From positions 333,823 through 397,822 of the forward strand of contig NZ_JAFA01000004.1 of assembly GCF_000519185.1 (NCBI RefSeq): DNA of 64,000 bases, in the 5' to 3' direction. The translations under genes were made by a program, and so were the position numbers. Shown piece by piece: positions 29,479 through 37,875 of this stretch; the first letter of the stretch is position 1, and every line of letters starts with the position of its first letter. The stretch is from Paraburkholderia nodosa DSM 21604. Its GTDB lineage: Bacteria; Pseudomonadota; Gammaproteobacteria; Burkholderiales; Burkholderiaceae. The notes below the pieces were generated by a model, which had not been told where the DNA came from, ran no database searches, and saw only the letters and a program-made list of their open reading frames with translations.

Positions 29479-30144
29479 TCACGGTAGCTCGTATTGTGAC
29501 GCCTGATTAGCATCACGAAACTTATACAATGCACTCGGCTCTAGACGTAGAGCAGGAAAGCACGCAGCGAATACTTCCGGTGCGGCATAGTAAAGAACAA
29601 TAGATCCATCTGACTGCGGCGAGAACGTAATCGGCAGATTTGTCAAATCGTCCTGCCAATCGGCGTCAGAGAAACATGATTGGTTGTTCTCGTTCGCTTT
29701 CGTATAGCTCGACTTAACCGCGTCAGCAAGCTCGGGTCGAATAAATAGACGTTCGTCTCGTCGAATTGCAATGTTGTATATTCGATTTAGATCGATCCGC
29801 TTCCCGGTAGACTTTTCGAATGCAATCCCATATTGATACGACGAAGAATGTATTCCATCGCAAATCATAGTTGCCGAAACCTGAAGAACAATTGCCTTAC
29901 TTGTATCAACCATTTTTTTTATTTCTGAATTGTATTCCCCGACGGAATTCATTCCCTTTGCGGCCTCAATACAATCTTTCGCAGTTGACCTAATGCGAAC
30001 TCTTAGTGCATCAAGAGATTTTTCAAGTTTTGGCGAAACGTTCGAAATAGCAGGAAGTGGCCCGATCTTCACGCGCCCTGAAGTGGCGTGTGCGCAAGAG
30101 ATAAACAACCAAAAAAACAGCATTGCAGCAGCGTAGCGTTTCAT
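29479..30144 (-). CDS. Periplasmic protein, probable immunity to the adjacent T6SS effector
   Basis: A 221-residue protein with a Sec signal peptide (MKRYAAAMLFFWLFISCAHA, cleavage AHA-T). It is AT-rich compared with flanking operons and lies 17 bases after the effector gene on the same strand, the usual effector-immunity order. The C-terminal half (YGIAFEKSTGKRIDL, then ITFSPQSDGSIVLYYAAPEV) resembles the DUF3298/RsiV layout, in which a lysozyme-binding fold is known. The resemblance is by eye and weak. Inferred role: binding and blocking the effector's glycosidase in the periplasm to prevent sibling killing. A free-standing secreted protein of other function remains possible. Confidence 0.6.
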   Translation of the reverse strand: MKRYAAAMLFFWLFISCAHATSGRVKIGPLPAISNVSPKLEKSLDALRVRIRSTAKDCIEAAKGMNSVGEYNSEIKKMVDTSKAIVLQVSATMICDGIHSSSYQYGIAFEKSTGKRIDLNRIYNIAIRRDERLFIRPELADAVKSSYTKANENNQSCFSDADWQDDLTNLPITFSPQSDGSIVLYYAAPEVFAACFPALRLEPSALYKFRDANQASQYELP

Positions 30145-30161
30145 TGGTACTGATCCTTAGA

Positions 30162-32516
30162 TCAATCAGGAGTTTGAGCTGTAAAATCGACGTATACATG
30201 TGATAGCGCAGAGGACTCTCCCCATGTTGGTGCCTGATGTGGATGCAATACAATCCTTTGTCTTGAGTAGGTCAACGTCTTACTCGTCACAGCTTCTGTC
30301 ATATCGCCGCGATATCGAAAAACAAATGTAGAATATTGTTGCCTGTCGTCGTACCCGTTTCCCCCTCCGTTTACCAAAACAGACATACGCCCTACCGTCT
30401 CAGTCGTGATTCCTGCATCGGCAACGCGTGAAACATTAGAGACGCCCATAAAGCGCTTCCAAACCCAAAAAAAGCCCGCACTGTCACAAGCAATTGAACG
30501 GTTCGAAGCGACAAGGTCGGGGTCATAGCGTGGATACCACTGTCTCCTATCACTGTGTGAATGCCCTTGAGAATCAACTGTCGGCGGTCCTGACCAGTAA
30601 TGTGTCGACACCGCCGTAATCCTGGGGTCAGAATAATGTTCGGAAGCATTGAACGGGAATCCGCGAAATTTCCCATAGTCGTCATATAGCGTAGGCCAAG
30701 TAAGCTGCATTAAACCGCGGCCATAGAATGCCTCATAATATTGCGCATTTCCCGCAGTGCCTTTCCCTTTGCCATCCTCAATAACAGTTCTTAGAAAACC
30801 TGTTTCTATATAAGCCTGCGATAAGAAAGCAGTCTGCCGCTCGGGTGTTGTAATTCCATATTTTCGAAATGTATTGCATATATCCGTGATATTGATGGTG
30901 CCGCCATTCAACCGTCCGTGAGCCGTCTGCCAGCTTAGCGTAGCTCCAGCATGATTTAGTCCGTAGCGACGCGGTAAAAGCTGTGTAAGTTCATCGAGGC
31001 TCAGCCACCCACACTTTCTGAAATATCGGATGAACGCGAGCGGATGGAAAAACCAGAGCTTCTGCCCCGCAGGCAGACCGGTCACGTCCCAGAACTGAAT
31101 TTCCTTGAGGTATTTGAGAAAGTCGTTGTAGCCCTGTTCATTGCCATGATAAAAGCCGCCTTCGTCGAGCAGCTTTGCGTAGCGCGTCTTGTTGTGCATG
31201 CTGTCCCACTCGCTCGGCGCATTGCAGATGAACCCGCGTAGCGCCCGGCGTACCTCGTCGTGGCCCTTCACATAGTACGAAAGCGCGCCCGCCTTCTGCA
31301 CTTCTGTCGTTTCCACAGCAACCGTGGGCTGTTCGTTGTCCGCAGCATCCTTGACGAGTTTCTTGAGCGCGTCGATATCGCACAACCCGTCGCTGCTGAA
31401 AGGCGTATTGCCGTCGCTGATCTTCTGCCAGCCCATGAACAACGGAAAATCCGCGTCGGACAGCTTTTTGATCACCGCCTTGCTTATATCAATATAGCCG
31501 TGCTTCCCGCTCGCGTAGGTCACTTGTACCCAGGTCGCGCAGGCCACCCCCGAGAGGGTCACGGGCGTCGAGAGGATACGCCCGAACCGCAGCATCTCGT
31601 AGCCATCGCTTGGACAGGAGCCGTAGAGAGCCGTCGCGCGACGGTAGAGGTCGTATTCGTAATCGGCCTCGAGCACCGGATCGCGCGTCAGCAGCGTGTG
31701 CGAGCCATCCGCCGCGACGCTCCAGACGTTGGTGTACTTCGTTCCCTTGCTGAAGTACACCTCGACGACGAGCGGCAGCGTGTTTGTATCTGTGTAGCCC
31801 GGCTCGAACTTGATCCCGTGCAGCTTGCTGTCAGCGCCCGTCGCTGGCGGTAGCGCAAAGAACTGCTGGCGCGCCGGAATCATGTAGTACGTGTGGCCCC
31901 AGCAGTCTGCGGCCGCTGGCGTGTCCGGCGTGGCATTGCCGAGCTGCGTATGGCCGAAGTACGCATCGAAATCCCCCGGCATCATGAAGATCTCGAAATG
32001 CATGTACCAGACGCTCTCGTAGCGCCCGATATAGCCCAGGATCCCCTTGCGCCGGACCTTCTGGCCGCTGCCCCTCGCCGCTGGCGTGACCTGCCCCTTC
32101 GTATCCTGGCCGGAGGGCAGGTGCAGGAAATCGGGCAGGCCCTTGTTGTCAAACCCGAACGTATGGTATTCGGCCAGCGGCAGCAGATGCATATAGAGCG
32201 AGTAAAACGTGATCGTGCGACCATCGCCCGTTTCTGTCGAATGCTTGAGCAGGACGAAGCCCGCGTTGCCATCGCCGGAGTCCATCGCGTGCTGGCAGAC
32301 CCGGTAGGCGACGACCTCGCCATCGGCGATGGCGTGGATCGGGCCATGTGTGTCGGGTGCGAGATGCACACCGCAATGCCAGCGCCGGTCGAACGCAATC
32401 GGATAGACGCCGTGCGCGAGTTCGAACTGGTCGACGGCATCCATCATGGGGTCTGGCTTCGCAGCGTTGGCGGACGTCAGGCCCGAAGCGGGCAGAAAAG
32501 GAGGGCTAATGATCAT
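30162..32516 (-). CDS. T6SS cell-wall-degrading effector (M23-like plus GH19-like domains)
   Basis: A 784-residue protein without signal peptide. Residues ~30-190 look like an M23 (LytM-type) peptidase domain: WHCGVHLAPD supplies His47 and His51, HAIADGEVVAYRV the central strand, and YMHFEIF the last motif. The usual HxxxD and HxH signatures are altered (His51 replaces Asp; Tyr171 replaces the catalytic His before His173), so activity is doubtful. The middle (~200-530) is unassigned. Residues ~540-735 match GH19 chitinase/endolysin: Glu571 in YIETGF and GRGLMQLTW at 599-607. Its start is 6 bases after the stop of a VgrG-tail frame, and a secreted candidate immunity gene follows. Together these indicate a peptidoglycan-attacking type VI effector. 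Confidence 0.8.
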   Translation of the reverse strand: MIISPPFLPASGLTSANAAKPDPMMDAVDQFELAHGVYPIAFDRRWHCGVHLAPDTHGPIHAIADGEVVAYRVCQHAMDSGDGNAGFVLLKHSTETGDGRTITFYSLYMHLLPLAEYHTFGFDNKGLPDFLHLPSGQDTKGQVTPAARGSGQKVRRKGILGYIGRYESVWYMHFEIFMMPGDFDAYFGHTQLGNATPDTPAAADCWGHTYYMIPARQQFFALPPATGADSKLHGIKFEPGYTDTNTLPLVVEVYFSKGTKYTNVWSVAADGSHTLLTRDPVLEADYEYDLYRRATALYGSCPSDGYEMLRFGRILSTPVTLSGVACATWVQVTYASGKHGYIDISKAVIKKLSDADFPLFMGWQKISDGNTPFSSDGLCDIDALKKLVKDAADNEQPTVAVETTEVQKAGALSYYVKGHDEVRRALRGFICNAPSEWDSMHNKTRYAKLLDEGGFYHGNEQGYNDFLKYLKEIQFWDVTGLPAGQKLWFFHPLAFIRYFRKCGWLSLDELTQLLPRRYGLNHAGATLSWQTAHGRLNGGTINITDICNTFRKYGITTPERQTAFLSQAYIETGFLRTVIEDGKGKGTAGNAQYYEAFYGRGLMQLTWPTLYDDYGKFRGFPFNASEHYSDPRITAVSTHYWSGPPTVDSQGHSHSDRRQWYPRYDPDLVASNRSIACDSAGFFWVWKRFMGVSNVSRVADAGITTETVGRMSVLVNGGGNGYDDRQQYSTFVFRYRGDMTEAVTSKTLTYSRQRIVLHPHQAPTWGESSALSHVYVDFTAQTPD

Positions 32517-32522
32517 GGCGGG

Positions 32523-32951
32523 TCAGTTCGTATGGGAGTACCGGTCACTGGGCTGATAGTTGCTGTTCGGCAGGAGCGGCAACTGTGTCGGCACGTTGTC
32601 TGGTCCGACGAAGGTAAACGAGCCGGCCGTGATGGTTTATGCGCCCGGACAATGGAACGTAACGTTCCCGTCCTCCAGGACGACGGAGGCCCCACCGCAG
32701 TTGAGCGTGAGCTTCGTGTTCGCCGATACCTGCACGTCCGCACTTTCGCTGGCGACGCGCAACGGGTCCATGCCGCCTGTGAACGCTGCCATCAAGAGCT
32801 TCCCCTTCGCTGCGACAAATTTCAGCCTGAGTTCGTGTGAAGTCGAGCACATCGAGATCGAGTGCCCGCCGATCCACATCTTGAAATGTCGTGTCAGGCG
32901 CGCGCTTGGGTGGCGCAGCGCCTCCGTGAAGCTCTGCGTCACTGCATTCAT
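32523..32951 (-). pseudogene. VgrG C-terminal (DUF2345) remnant with in-frame stop
   Basis: The leftward frame reads WIGGHSISMCSTSHELRLKF, KGKLLMAA, ADVQVSANTKLTLNCGG and VVLEDGNVTFHCPGA: the beta-helical DUF2345 tail of VgrG spike proteins. After PGA comes TAA (32637-32639), then the same frame continues with TITAGSFTFVGPDNVPTQLP, as in intact VgrGs, up to a TGA at 32523. So a nonsense codon splits the tail. There is no gp27/gp5 body upstream; the frame closes directly before the ATG at 32951, with AGGGA-like sequence before it. It is the end of a lost vgrG that once delivered the downstream effector. A separately translated 104-residue piece is possible. Confidence 0.7.
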
Positions 32952-33233
32952 TCACGCATCCCTGTCTAGTTGAAAGGACCGATACAAACCTGTTGTGCTG
33001 ACAACTTTCTGGCGAGTCAGGATAGACGGGATAAGTGAAGAGTGTCTAAGGGGTCAACTGGAGGTTTTTAGCTTGCGCAACAAGGCGACGAAAAAACAGA
33101 TGAATCAGACTTTACGCATATTCGCGTGGTGCACTGATGTGATACAAGCCCGTCGTGGGCTGCAGGAATATGCACGCTAAATACCGGAACCCGCCCGCAG
33201 ACCAGGCGGAACACCGTCTGCAGTGCTGCTGCA

Positions 33234-33772
33234 TCAGACAGTTTCAGTTGTGCCTGACTGACCGCGCTGCGCGCCGCCGAAGTCGAATAGCTCGATGGCG
33301 CGATCGGGCAGCGTTTCATGAGGTTGCGTGTCGCCTGCGTCGAGCGTGCAGTCGTTCACATTGTCGCGGTCAATGATGCGCAGGGGGGCTCTCACCCGCA
33401 TTGGTGAAGTTCAGCTTTATGGCTTGGTCCAGTGAGGCCCCGAACCGCGGCGAATCAGGACGGCATGACGGTCAGCGCTGCGAGGCCGGCGTCGCTCATG
33501 CGATATGGCCAGTACGTCAGCCAGTGCGCGTGCAGATGCGCATTGAACCTGCCGCTGCGCACCGGGCGGATAGGGAGCGCTCCGGGGTTGAGCGCCTGCG
33601 CACCTGCGAGGCTCATGACTTACTGCCCCCTAACTGAGGAACGGGCGCACACGCTGGTCTGACTCCATGAAATCGCGTCCCTGAAGCGTTGCCCGTCCAC
33701 TACGCTGACGGCGAGCAGTGTACTGCTGCTTTCTGTGTCGCCATATGCGACGAGCGCGCGACTCCTACCCAT
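33234..33772 (-). pseudogene. Decayed coding fragments upstream of the VgrG remnant
   Basis: Several short leftward frames lie end to end. One starts at 33772 (MGRSRALVAYGDT, 50 codons, stop at 33620). The next starts at 33616 (MSLAGAQALNPG, 53 codons, stop at 33455). Then a shifted frame reads RFGASLDQAIKLNFTNAGE, breaking at a run of six C's near 33382, after which another frame reads LRIIDRDNVNDCTLDAGDT and ends at 33234. The last two join into one sensible protein if one base is added or removed in the C-run. I recognise no family. These look like frameshifted remains of genes of the effector island. Nothing else is seen between 32952 and 33914. Confidence 0.35.
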
Positions 33773-33914
33773 ATCGTAATTTCCGATCCCACTGTCGGTA
33801 GTAAAAAGTCGCTGCGAAATTAGTTATACAGAGCTTTGAGATGCGTCCAACTTTTGGGGCCCAGTTCAATGCGCGGGCCGCTTTTTACACGCGCAACTCG
33901 TATCGAATCGGATA

Positions 33915-35126
33915 TCAATCCCCGCGCGCAATCGCAAGCTGCGCGATCAGACGCATCAGCTCGGCCTGGCGGCGCGTGGTGGTTTTCGCGAACACGTGAT
34001 GCAGATGCGTGCGCACGGTCGAGGGCAGCACCTGCAGCGCTTCGGCCACGTCTTTCGGATTGAGGCCCTTGCCGACTTCGCAGGCCACGCGCGCTTCCGC
34101 GGGCGTGAGGCCGAACAGCGCGATGAGCCGCGTTTCCACGCCGCGCCGCGACGACTGCGGATCGATCACGATGAGCATGGCCGTGCCGGCGCGCGCGGCG
34201 TGGGCGAAGTCGTCGGCGTGACGGTGCTCGCCTAGCGGCGAAATGAGCGCCTGCAGCGGCTCGTCGGGCGGCTGGCGGCCGATCAGCATCGCGCCGCCGC
34301 TGCGCCCGCGCACGTCGCGCCCGGCCGCACGTGCGATCAGCGAGCGCAACTGCTGCGTGGCGGCAGCCGTGGCGGCGCTGAGCGCGGCGTGTTCGGTGCG
34401 CAGCCCGTTTGCGCGGGCGAGCTGCGCCGTGGCGGCGCGATTCGCGAACACGATGTGCGCATCGGCGTCGACGATCAGCACGCCATGCGCGAGCGCGTCG
34501 AGTGCGTCCGCGGGGGCATGGACGCTTGCGTCGCGCGAGGCGAGGGTGCGCGCCGTGTGCCGCTGCACGCGCAAGGCATTGCGCAGATGCGGCAGCAGCG
34601 TGCGCAGCGCGTCCAGTTCGTCTTCGCTATAGAAGCGCGTTTCGTGGCGTAGCGCGCCGAGCACGGCGGCCATGTCGCCTTCGCGCAGCACATTCGCGAA
34701 GGCCACCGTGTAGAAGCGCTGCGGGCGCACCCACTCCTGCACGAAGGCGCTGCGTTGCAGACTCCCCTGCGGGTGGATCATCGTGTCGGTGACGAGCGTG
34801 CCGGCGGCCCAGCGGCGTACCTGCGGCACGAGCGGATCGAAGCCGCCGTAGTGCTGTGCGTACGATTGGGCAAATGAAGCGTCGATGCCGTCCCATTCGG
34901 CGAGCGAGAACGTGCTTTCGGGCGGCAGCATGGTGAGATTGACGTGTTGCGCGCCGATGCGTTGCGCGATGCGCGCACACACATCGGGCCAGCGTTGCGC
35001 GTCGAAGCCGGCATCGTAGATCGCGTCGATCAGGCCGCCGGTTTCATCCGGCTCGCCGTGCCGCACGCGCGCGCTGTGTGCAACGGTATCGATGGCCGCA
35101 GCGTGCGCGGCCGTTGTGGGCCCCAT
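33915..35126 (-). CDS. LuxR-family transcriptional regulator
   Basis: A 403-residue protein. The C-terminal ~65 residues form a LuxR-type helix-turn-helix: FGLTPAEARVACEVGKGLN, then DVAEALQVLPSTVRTHLHHVFAKT. The N-terminal ~200 residues are a sensor region of GAF-like appearance (GLIDAIYDAGFDAQRWPDVC), and residues ~205-330 look PAS-like (GVLIVDADAHIVFANRAA). No response-regulator receiver is present, so it probably binds a ligand. Genes it controls cannot be told; it is divergent from the DUF4337 gene and lies next to the decayed effector island. Confidence 0.88.
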   Translation of the reverse strand: MGPTTAAHAAAIDTVAHSARVRHGEPDETGGLIDAIYDAGFDAQRWPDVCARIAQRIGAQHVNLTMLPPESTFSLAEWDGIDASFAQSYAQHYGGFDPLVPQVRRWAAGTLVTDTMIHPQGSLQRSAFVQEWVRPQRFYTVAFANVLREGDMAAVLGALRHETRFYSEDELDALRTLLPHLRNALRVQRHTARTLASRDASVHAPADALDALAHGVLIVDADAHIVFANRAATAQLARANGLRTEHAALSAATAAATQQLRSLIARAAGRDVRGRSGGAMLIGRQPPDEPLQALISPLGEHRHADDFAHAARAGTAMLIVIDPQSSRRGVETRLIALFGLTPAEARVACEVGKGLNPKDVAEALQVLPSTVRTHLHHVFAKTTTRRQAELMRLIAQLAIARGD

Positions 35127-35492
35127 GGTGGTCTCCAGGCTGGAATTTATTAACGGCAGAAGGCCTCAGGGCATGCCGCGCGAGGTTGCATATAGGGCCA
35201 TGTGGCACTGCAACGACACGAAGGGGCGCTCCAGGCGCAAATCCACGTTTGCAAACGGCAGGCGGGAGGGGATGCACTGCAACATCCCGGGGTACCTATT
35301 CTGAATGGATAGACGATAAAACCTACGATTTGCTTTCGTCAGGAAAGATTTCGGGTTTCGTTACATCCGATGCATTCCGGGTACTGGACAAGCGCGCCGC
35401 GCTCACGATAATTGAGCGTCCCACACAGGCGCGCCGCACGGGGAAAAGGCGCTGCGCGCCAGTGAAAGTCAGAGAAAGCGGAGAGTCTTTGG
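35127..35492. other. Divergent intergenic region, no gene seen
   Basis: About 366 bases between the leftward LuxR gene and the rightward DUF4337 gene. Short frames here have no family features. GGAGAG about 10 bases before 35493 is the ribosome-binding site of the DUF4337 gene. Promoters for both genes must lie here. Confidence 0.5.
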
Positions 35493-36095
35493 ATGTATGA
35501 AGAGTACGAAGTGCATGGGCCGCACGACCACGCGGTCGAACACGCCGCGGCGGGCCATGGCGGGCACGGCGAAAGCGATCCGTTCCCCGGCCGCATGGCG
35601 GTGATGACGGCCATCCTCGCTTCGATTGGAGCGATCTTTGCCTACCAGAGCGGCAACAGCGAGAACCAGGCGCTCTATTACAAGAACGAAGCGGCGATCC
35701 GCAAGACCGAAGCCGCGAATCAATGGGCCTACTATCAGGCGAAGGGCGAGAAACAGAATCTGGCGGAACTGGGCGCGCAACTCTCTGCGCTTGCGCCGAA
35801 TTCGGACGCCGCGCAGAAGCGCTTCGCCGCCGACGCCGACCGCTATCGCCAGCAGAAGGAGCCGATCCGCGCCAAGGCGGAGGCGCTCGAAAAAATCGTC
35901 GAGCAGGACGATGCGCTAAGCGAGCAGGTGCTGCACGGCCATCATCGCTGGGCTCAGGCCACGACGCTCATCCAGATCTCGATCGCGCTCACGGCGATTA
36001 CGCTGCTCACGCGGCGGCGCTGGCTGCTCAATACGTCGGTGGGCGTCGCGATCGTCGGGGTGGGGCTGGGCGCGCTGGCGTTCTTCGGCGGCTGA
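35493..36095 (+). CDS. DUF4337 membrane protein
   Basis: A 200-residue protein. After a His-rich start (HGPHDHAVEHAAAGHGGHGE) there is one membrane helix (MAVMTAILASIGAIFAYQSG), a helical soluble stretch of ~110 residues rich in Lys/Glu/Gln (NQWAYYQAKGEKQNLAEL is the DUF4337 signature), and two helices at the end (ISIALTAITLLTRRRW and VGVAIVGVGLGALAFFGG). Function is unknown. The start at 35493 follows a GGAGAG site. Convergent with the next gene, only 4 bases apart. Confidence 0.85.
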   Translation: MYEEYEVHGPHDHAVEHAAAGHGGHGESDPFPGRMAVMTAILASIGAIFAYQSGNSENQALYYKNEAAIRKTEAANQWAYYQAKGEKQNLAELGAQLSALAPNSDAAQKRFAADADRYRQQKEPIRAKAEALEKIVEQDDALSEQVLHGHHRWAQATTLIQISIALTAITLLTRRRWLLNTSVGVAIVGVGLGALAFFGG

Positions 36096-36099
36096 GCGC

Positions 36100-36585
36100 T
36101 CACCCGCCGCACACGATCGCCGTGAGCAGCAGCGGCACGACCGATTGCACGGTGGCGTCGCTGTTGGCTTCGCGCACGCGCGAGCGCACCTTCTCCGCGG
36201 GCGCAGACACGACCACGCCGTAAAGCGGCGAGGTGATCTCCTTGCCGGCGCCGCGCTTGAAGAGCGTGTCGTCGCGGTCGTAGCCGAGCACCACGTAAAT
36301 GGGGAAGCCGAACGCGCTCAGGCGGGTGCCGCGCACCGGGCTGAACGCGTTGACCGAATTCGCTTCGACGCGGCTCGGCTCGGGCTCGATGGATTTTTCG
36401 TCGATGAGCGACGTAATGAACGTGTGGGGATCGGACTTGCAGTCGAACTGCTGGTCGCGCCCGGTGGCTTGCGCATGCGCGGCCGCCGGGACCAGCAGGG
36501 CGGCAAAAGCGGCAAGGCCGCTCAGCGCGTTCCGCAGCGTGGTGGCCGGGAACGCGAATATCACGGGAGTGTGGCGCTTGGTCAT
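36100..36585 (-). CDS. Secreted hypothetical protein
   Basis: A 161-residue protein with a signal peptide (NALSGLAAFAALLVPAAAHA, cleavage AHA-Q). The mature part has two cysteines (QQFDCKSD near its start and IVCGG at the very end) that could form a disulfide, and a central FGFPIYVVLGYDRDDTLF strand region. I do not recognise the family; homologues occur as conserved hypotheticals in Burkholderiaceae as far as I can tell. The start is uncertain: an in-frame ATG 14 codons upstream (36627) would add MESTGLLSALLLVA. Confidence 0.65.
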   Translation of the reverse strand: MTKRHTPVIFAFPATTLRNALSGLAAFAALLVPAAAHAQATGRDQQFDCKSDPHTFITSLIDEKSIEPEPSRVEANSVNAFSPVRGTRLSAFGFPIYVVLGYDRDDTLFKRGAGKEITSPLYGVVVSAPAEKVRSRVREANSDATVQSVVPLLLTAIVCGG

Positions 36586-36720
36586 GGCTACGAGCAGCAA
36601 TGCCGAGAGAAGACCGGTTGATTCCATTCGACAGCCGGTCTTCGTTCGTGTTCAAAGCTTACGGCACATAAATTGCGCGGGCCGTGCGCCCGCGCACATC
36701 TGCATGCTGGATCGGGGAGG

Positions 36721-37218
36721 CTACAGCATCGACTTCGCCTGGCTCAGGATCTTGTCGCAGACCTGCTTCGTGGCCTCCTCCTTGAGGCCGCCGCCCGTGA
36801 GGTCGAGCTTCTGTCCGTTGCCAGCCGTGAGGATGCCGCTCGTGCCCTGCGTATAGCCGCTATCCGTCGTGTTCGCGCCGCCGGGCAGCTTGCCGAGCAG
36901 CGAGTCTTTTACGTTGCTCGCGGCGTCGGCGTTCAAGTAATTGTTCTTGATGCAGTACTGCAGCACGCCGGTGACATTGCCGAGACTGTTCGAGGTGAGC
37001 GAGGGCGCCGAAAGCGAGTTGCCGAGGCCGCCCAGATTGCCGAGCGCACCCTGTGCCGAACCGCTGTTGCTGCCGCCCTGGTTGAGCAGGTTGCCGAGCT
37101 GCGCCTGTGCGGCGCCCCAGGGGGCGAGCAGCGCCAGGGTCAGGGTGGCCATCAACGCCGTGGCGATGCGCGGCGTGGCGACGCGCGGCGTGGCGACGCC
37201 CGGAACAGAGGTTTGCAT
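36721..37218 (-). CDS. Secreted DUF2501 protein (YjjA-like)
   Basis: A 165-residue exported protein. The signal peptide has an extended n-region (built from a 15-base tandem repeat, see 37160) and core ALMATLTLALLAPWGAAQAQ. The mature part is Gly/Asn/Ser-rich and ends with the DUF2501 core: VLQYCIKNNYLNADAASNVK, KLPGG, and KQVCDKILSQAKSML with two cysteines. Function is unknown; E. coli YjjA belongs to this family. It stands alone. Confidence 0.82.
   Translation of the reverse strand: MQTSVPGVATPRVATPRIATALMATLTLALLAPWGAAQAQLGNLLNQGGSNSGSAQGALGNLGGLGNSLSAPSLTSNSLGNVTGVLQYCIKNNYLNADAASNVKDSLLGKLPGGANTTDSGYTQGTSGILTAGNGQKLDLTGGGLKEEATKQVCDKILSQAKSML
37160..37204. repeat. Three tandem copies of a 15-base unit
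   Basis: GTGGCGATGCGCGGC, GTGGCGACGCGCGGC and GTGGCGACGCCCGGA in a row, inside the signal-peptide n-region of the DUF2501 gene. On the minus strand they encode repeated Val-Ala-Thr-Pro-Arg units. Copy number could vary without breaking the frame. Confidence 0.75.
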
Positions 37219-37875
37219 ACACGAATCTCCGTGGTGGTTCAGTGCGCCCTTACTATAGACGGATTCGTTTTCGCGGCTTCGCTACGTGACGCCGCACGAG
37301 CGTTCGGTCAGCGGCGGTGCAACCGGAGCGAAGTGCGACCGCCGGGTCTCGCGTGAACGTTTCATGATGCATCTGATGATTTCATCGGCATGTCATTTGT
37401 TGCGGGCACAACGATAACGCTGCAGAAGCAAACCTGACGTTCGCCGGCGCGGATGTGTCTTAAGTGGTATGCATGGGTTGGGAATTGCGCAGGGCGCACC
37501 GCGTGTGCCGGCTACGCAACGAATGAACCTGTTACAAGTGTATCTACGCTGTAAAACACTGCGTTTTCAGGCCTTTTTCGGCGATCTTCCCCGCGATTCA
37601 AGGTGGAGATTGTTTCTAACCGTAACACTTATTACGGCCCTCCTCATCGGCTGGTTTCAGGTGGTATGCTTCCTGCACAAATTCTCCCTTGCACGAGTGA
37701 GACCACGTGTATTGCGTCAATACAGTGAAAGAACGCACTGCCAGAGTGCGCGTCGCGACGCAAATGAACACGTCATCCAAGCATATGGTGCAACCGAGCT
37801 AGCCAGCGCGGGCAACAAGATCCGCAAGCCAGTGCTCCGTCACTGCAGCCCCGGTCCGGCTGCGTGGAGAACAGC
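37219..37875. other. Intergenic region before the transposase-domain gene
   Basis: About 657 bases. One rightward frame (37469-37879) is open but has no ribosome-binding site or family features and overlaps the real gene start, so I do not call it. A palindrome GTATTG-CGT-CAATAC lies at 37709-37723, roughly 150 bases upstream of the next gene, and could be an operator. GGAGA at 37867 is the ribosome-binding site of the gene at 37876. Confidence 0.4.

Noticed and set aside
33068..33319. 83-codon leftward frame beginning MKRCPIAPSS
   Set aside because: Out of frame with the better-looking LRIIDRDNVN fragment over the same bases.
33620..33772. Possible PAAR-repeat protein (MGRSRALVAYGDT)
   Set aside because: Only the first residues vaguely resemble PAAR; the conserved Pro-Ala-Ala-Arg and Gly/Ser-His pattern is absent, so it is listed only as a fragment.
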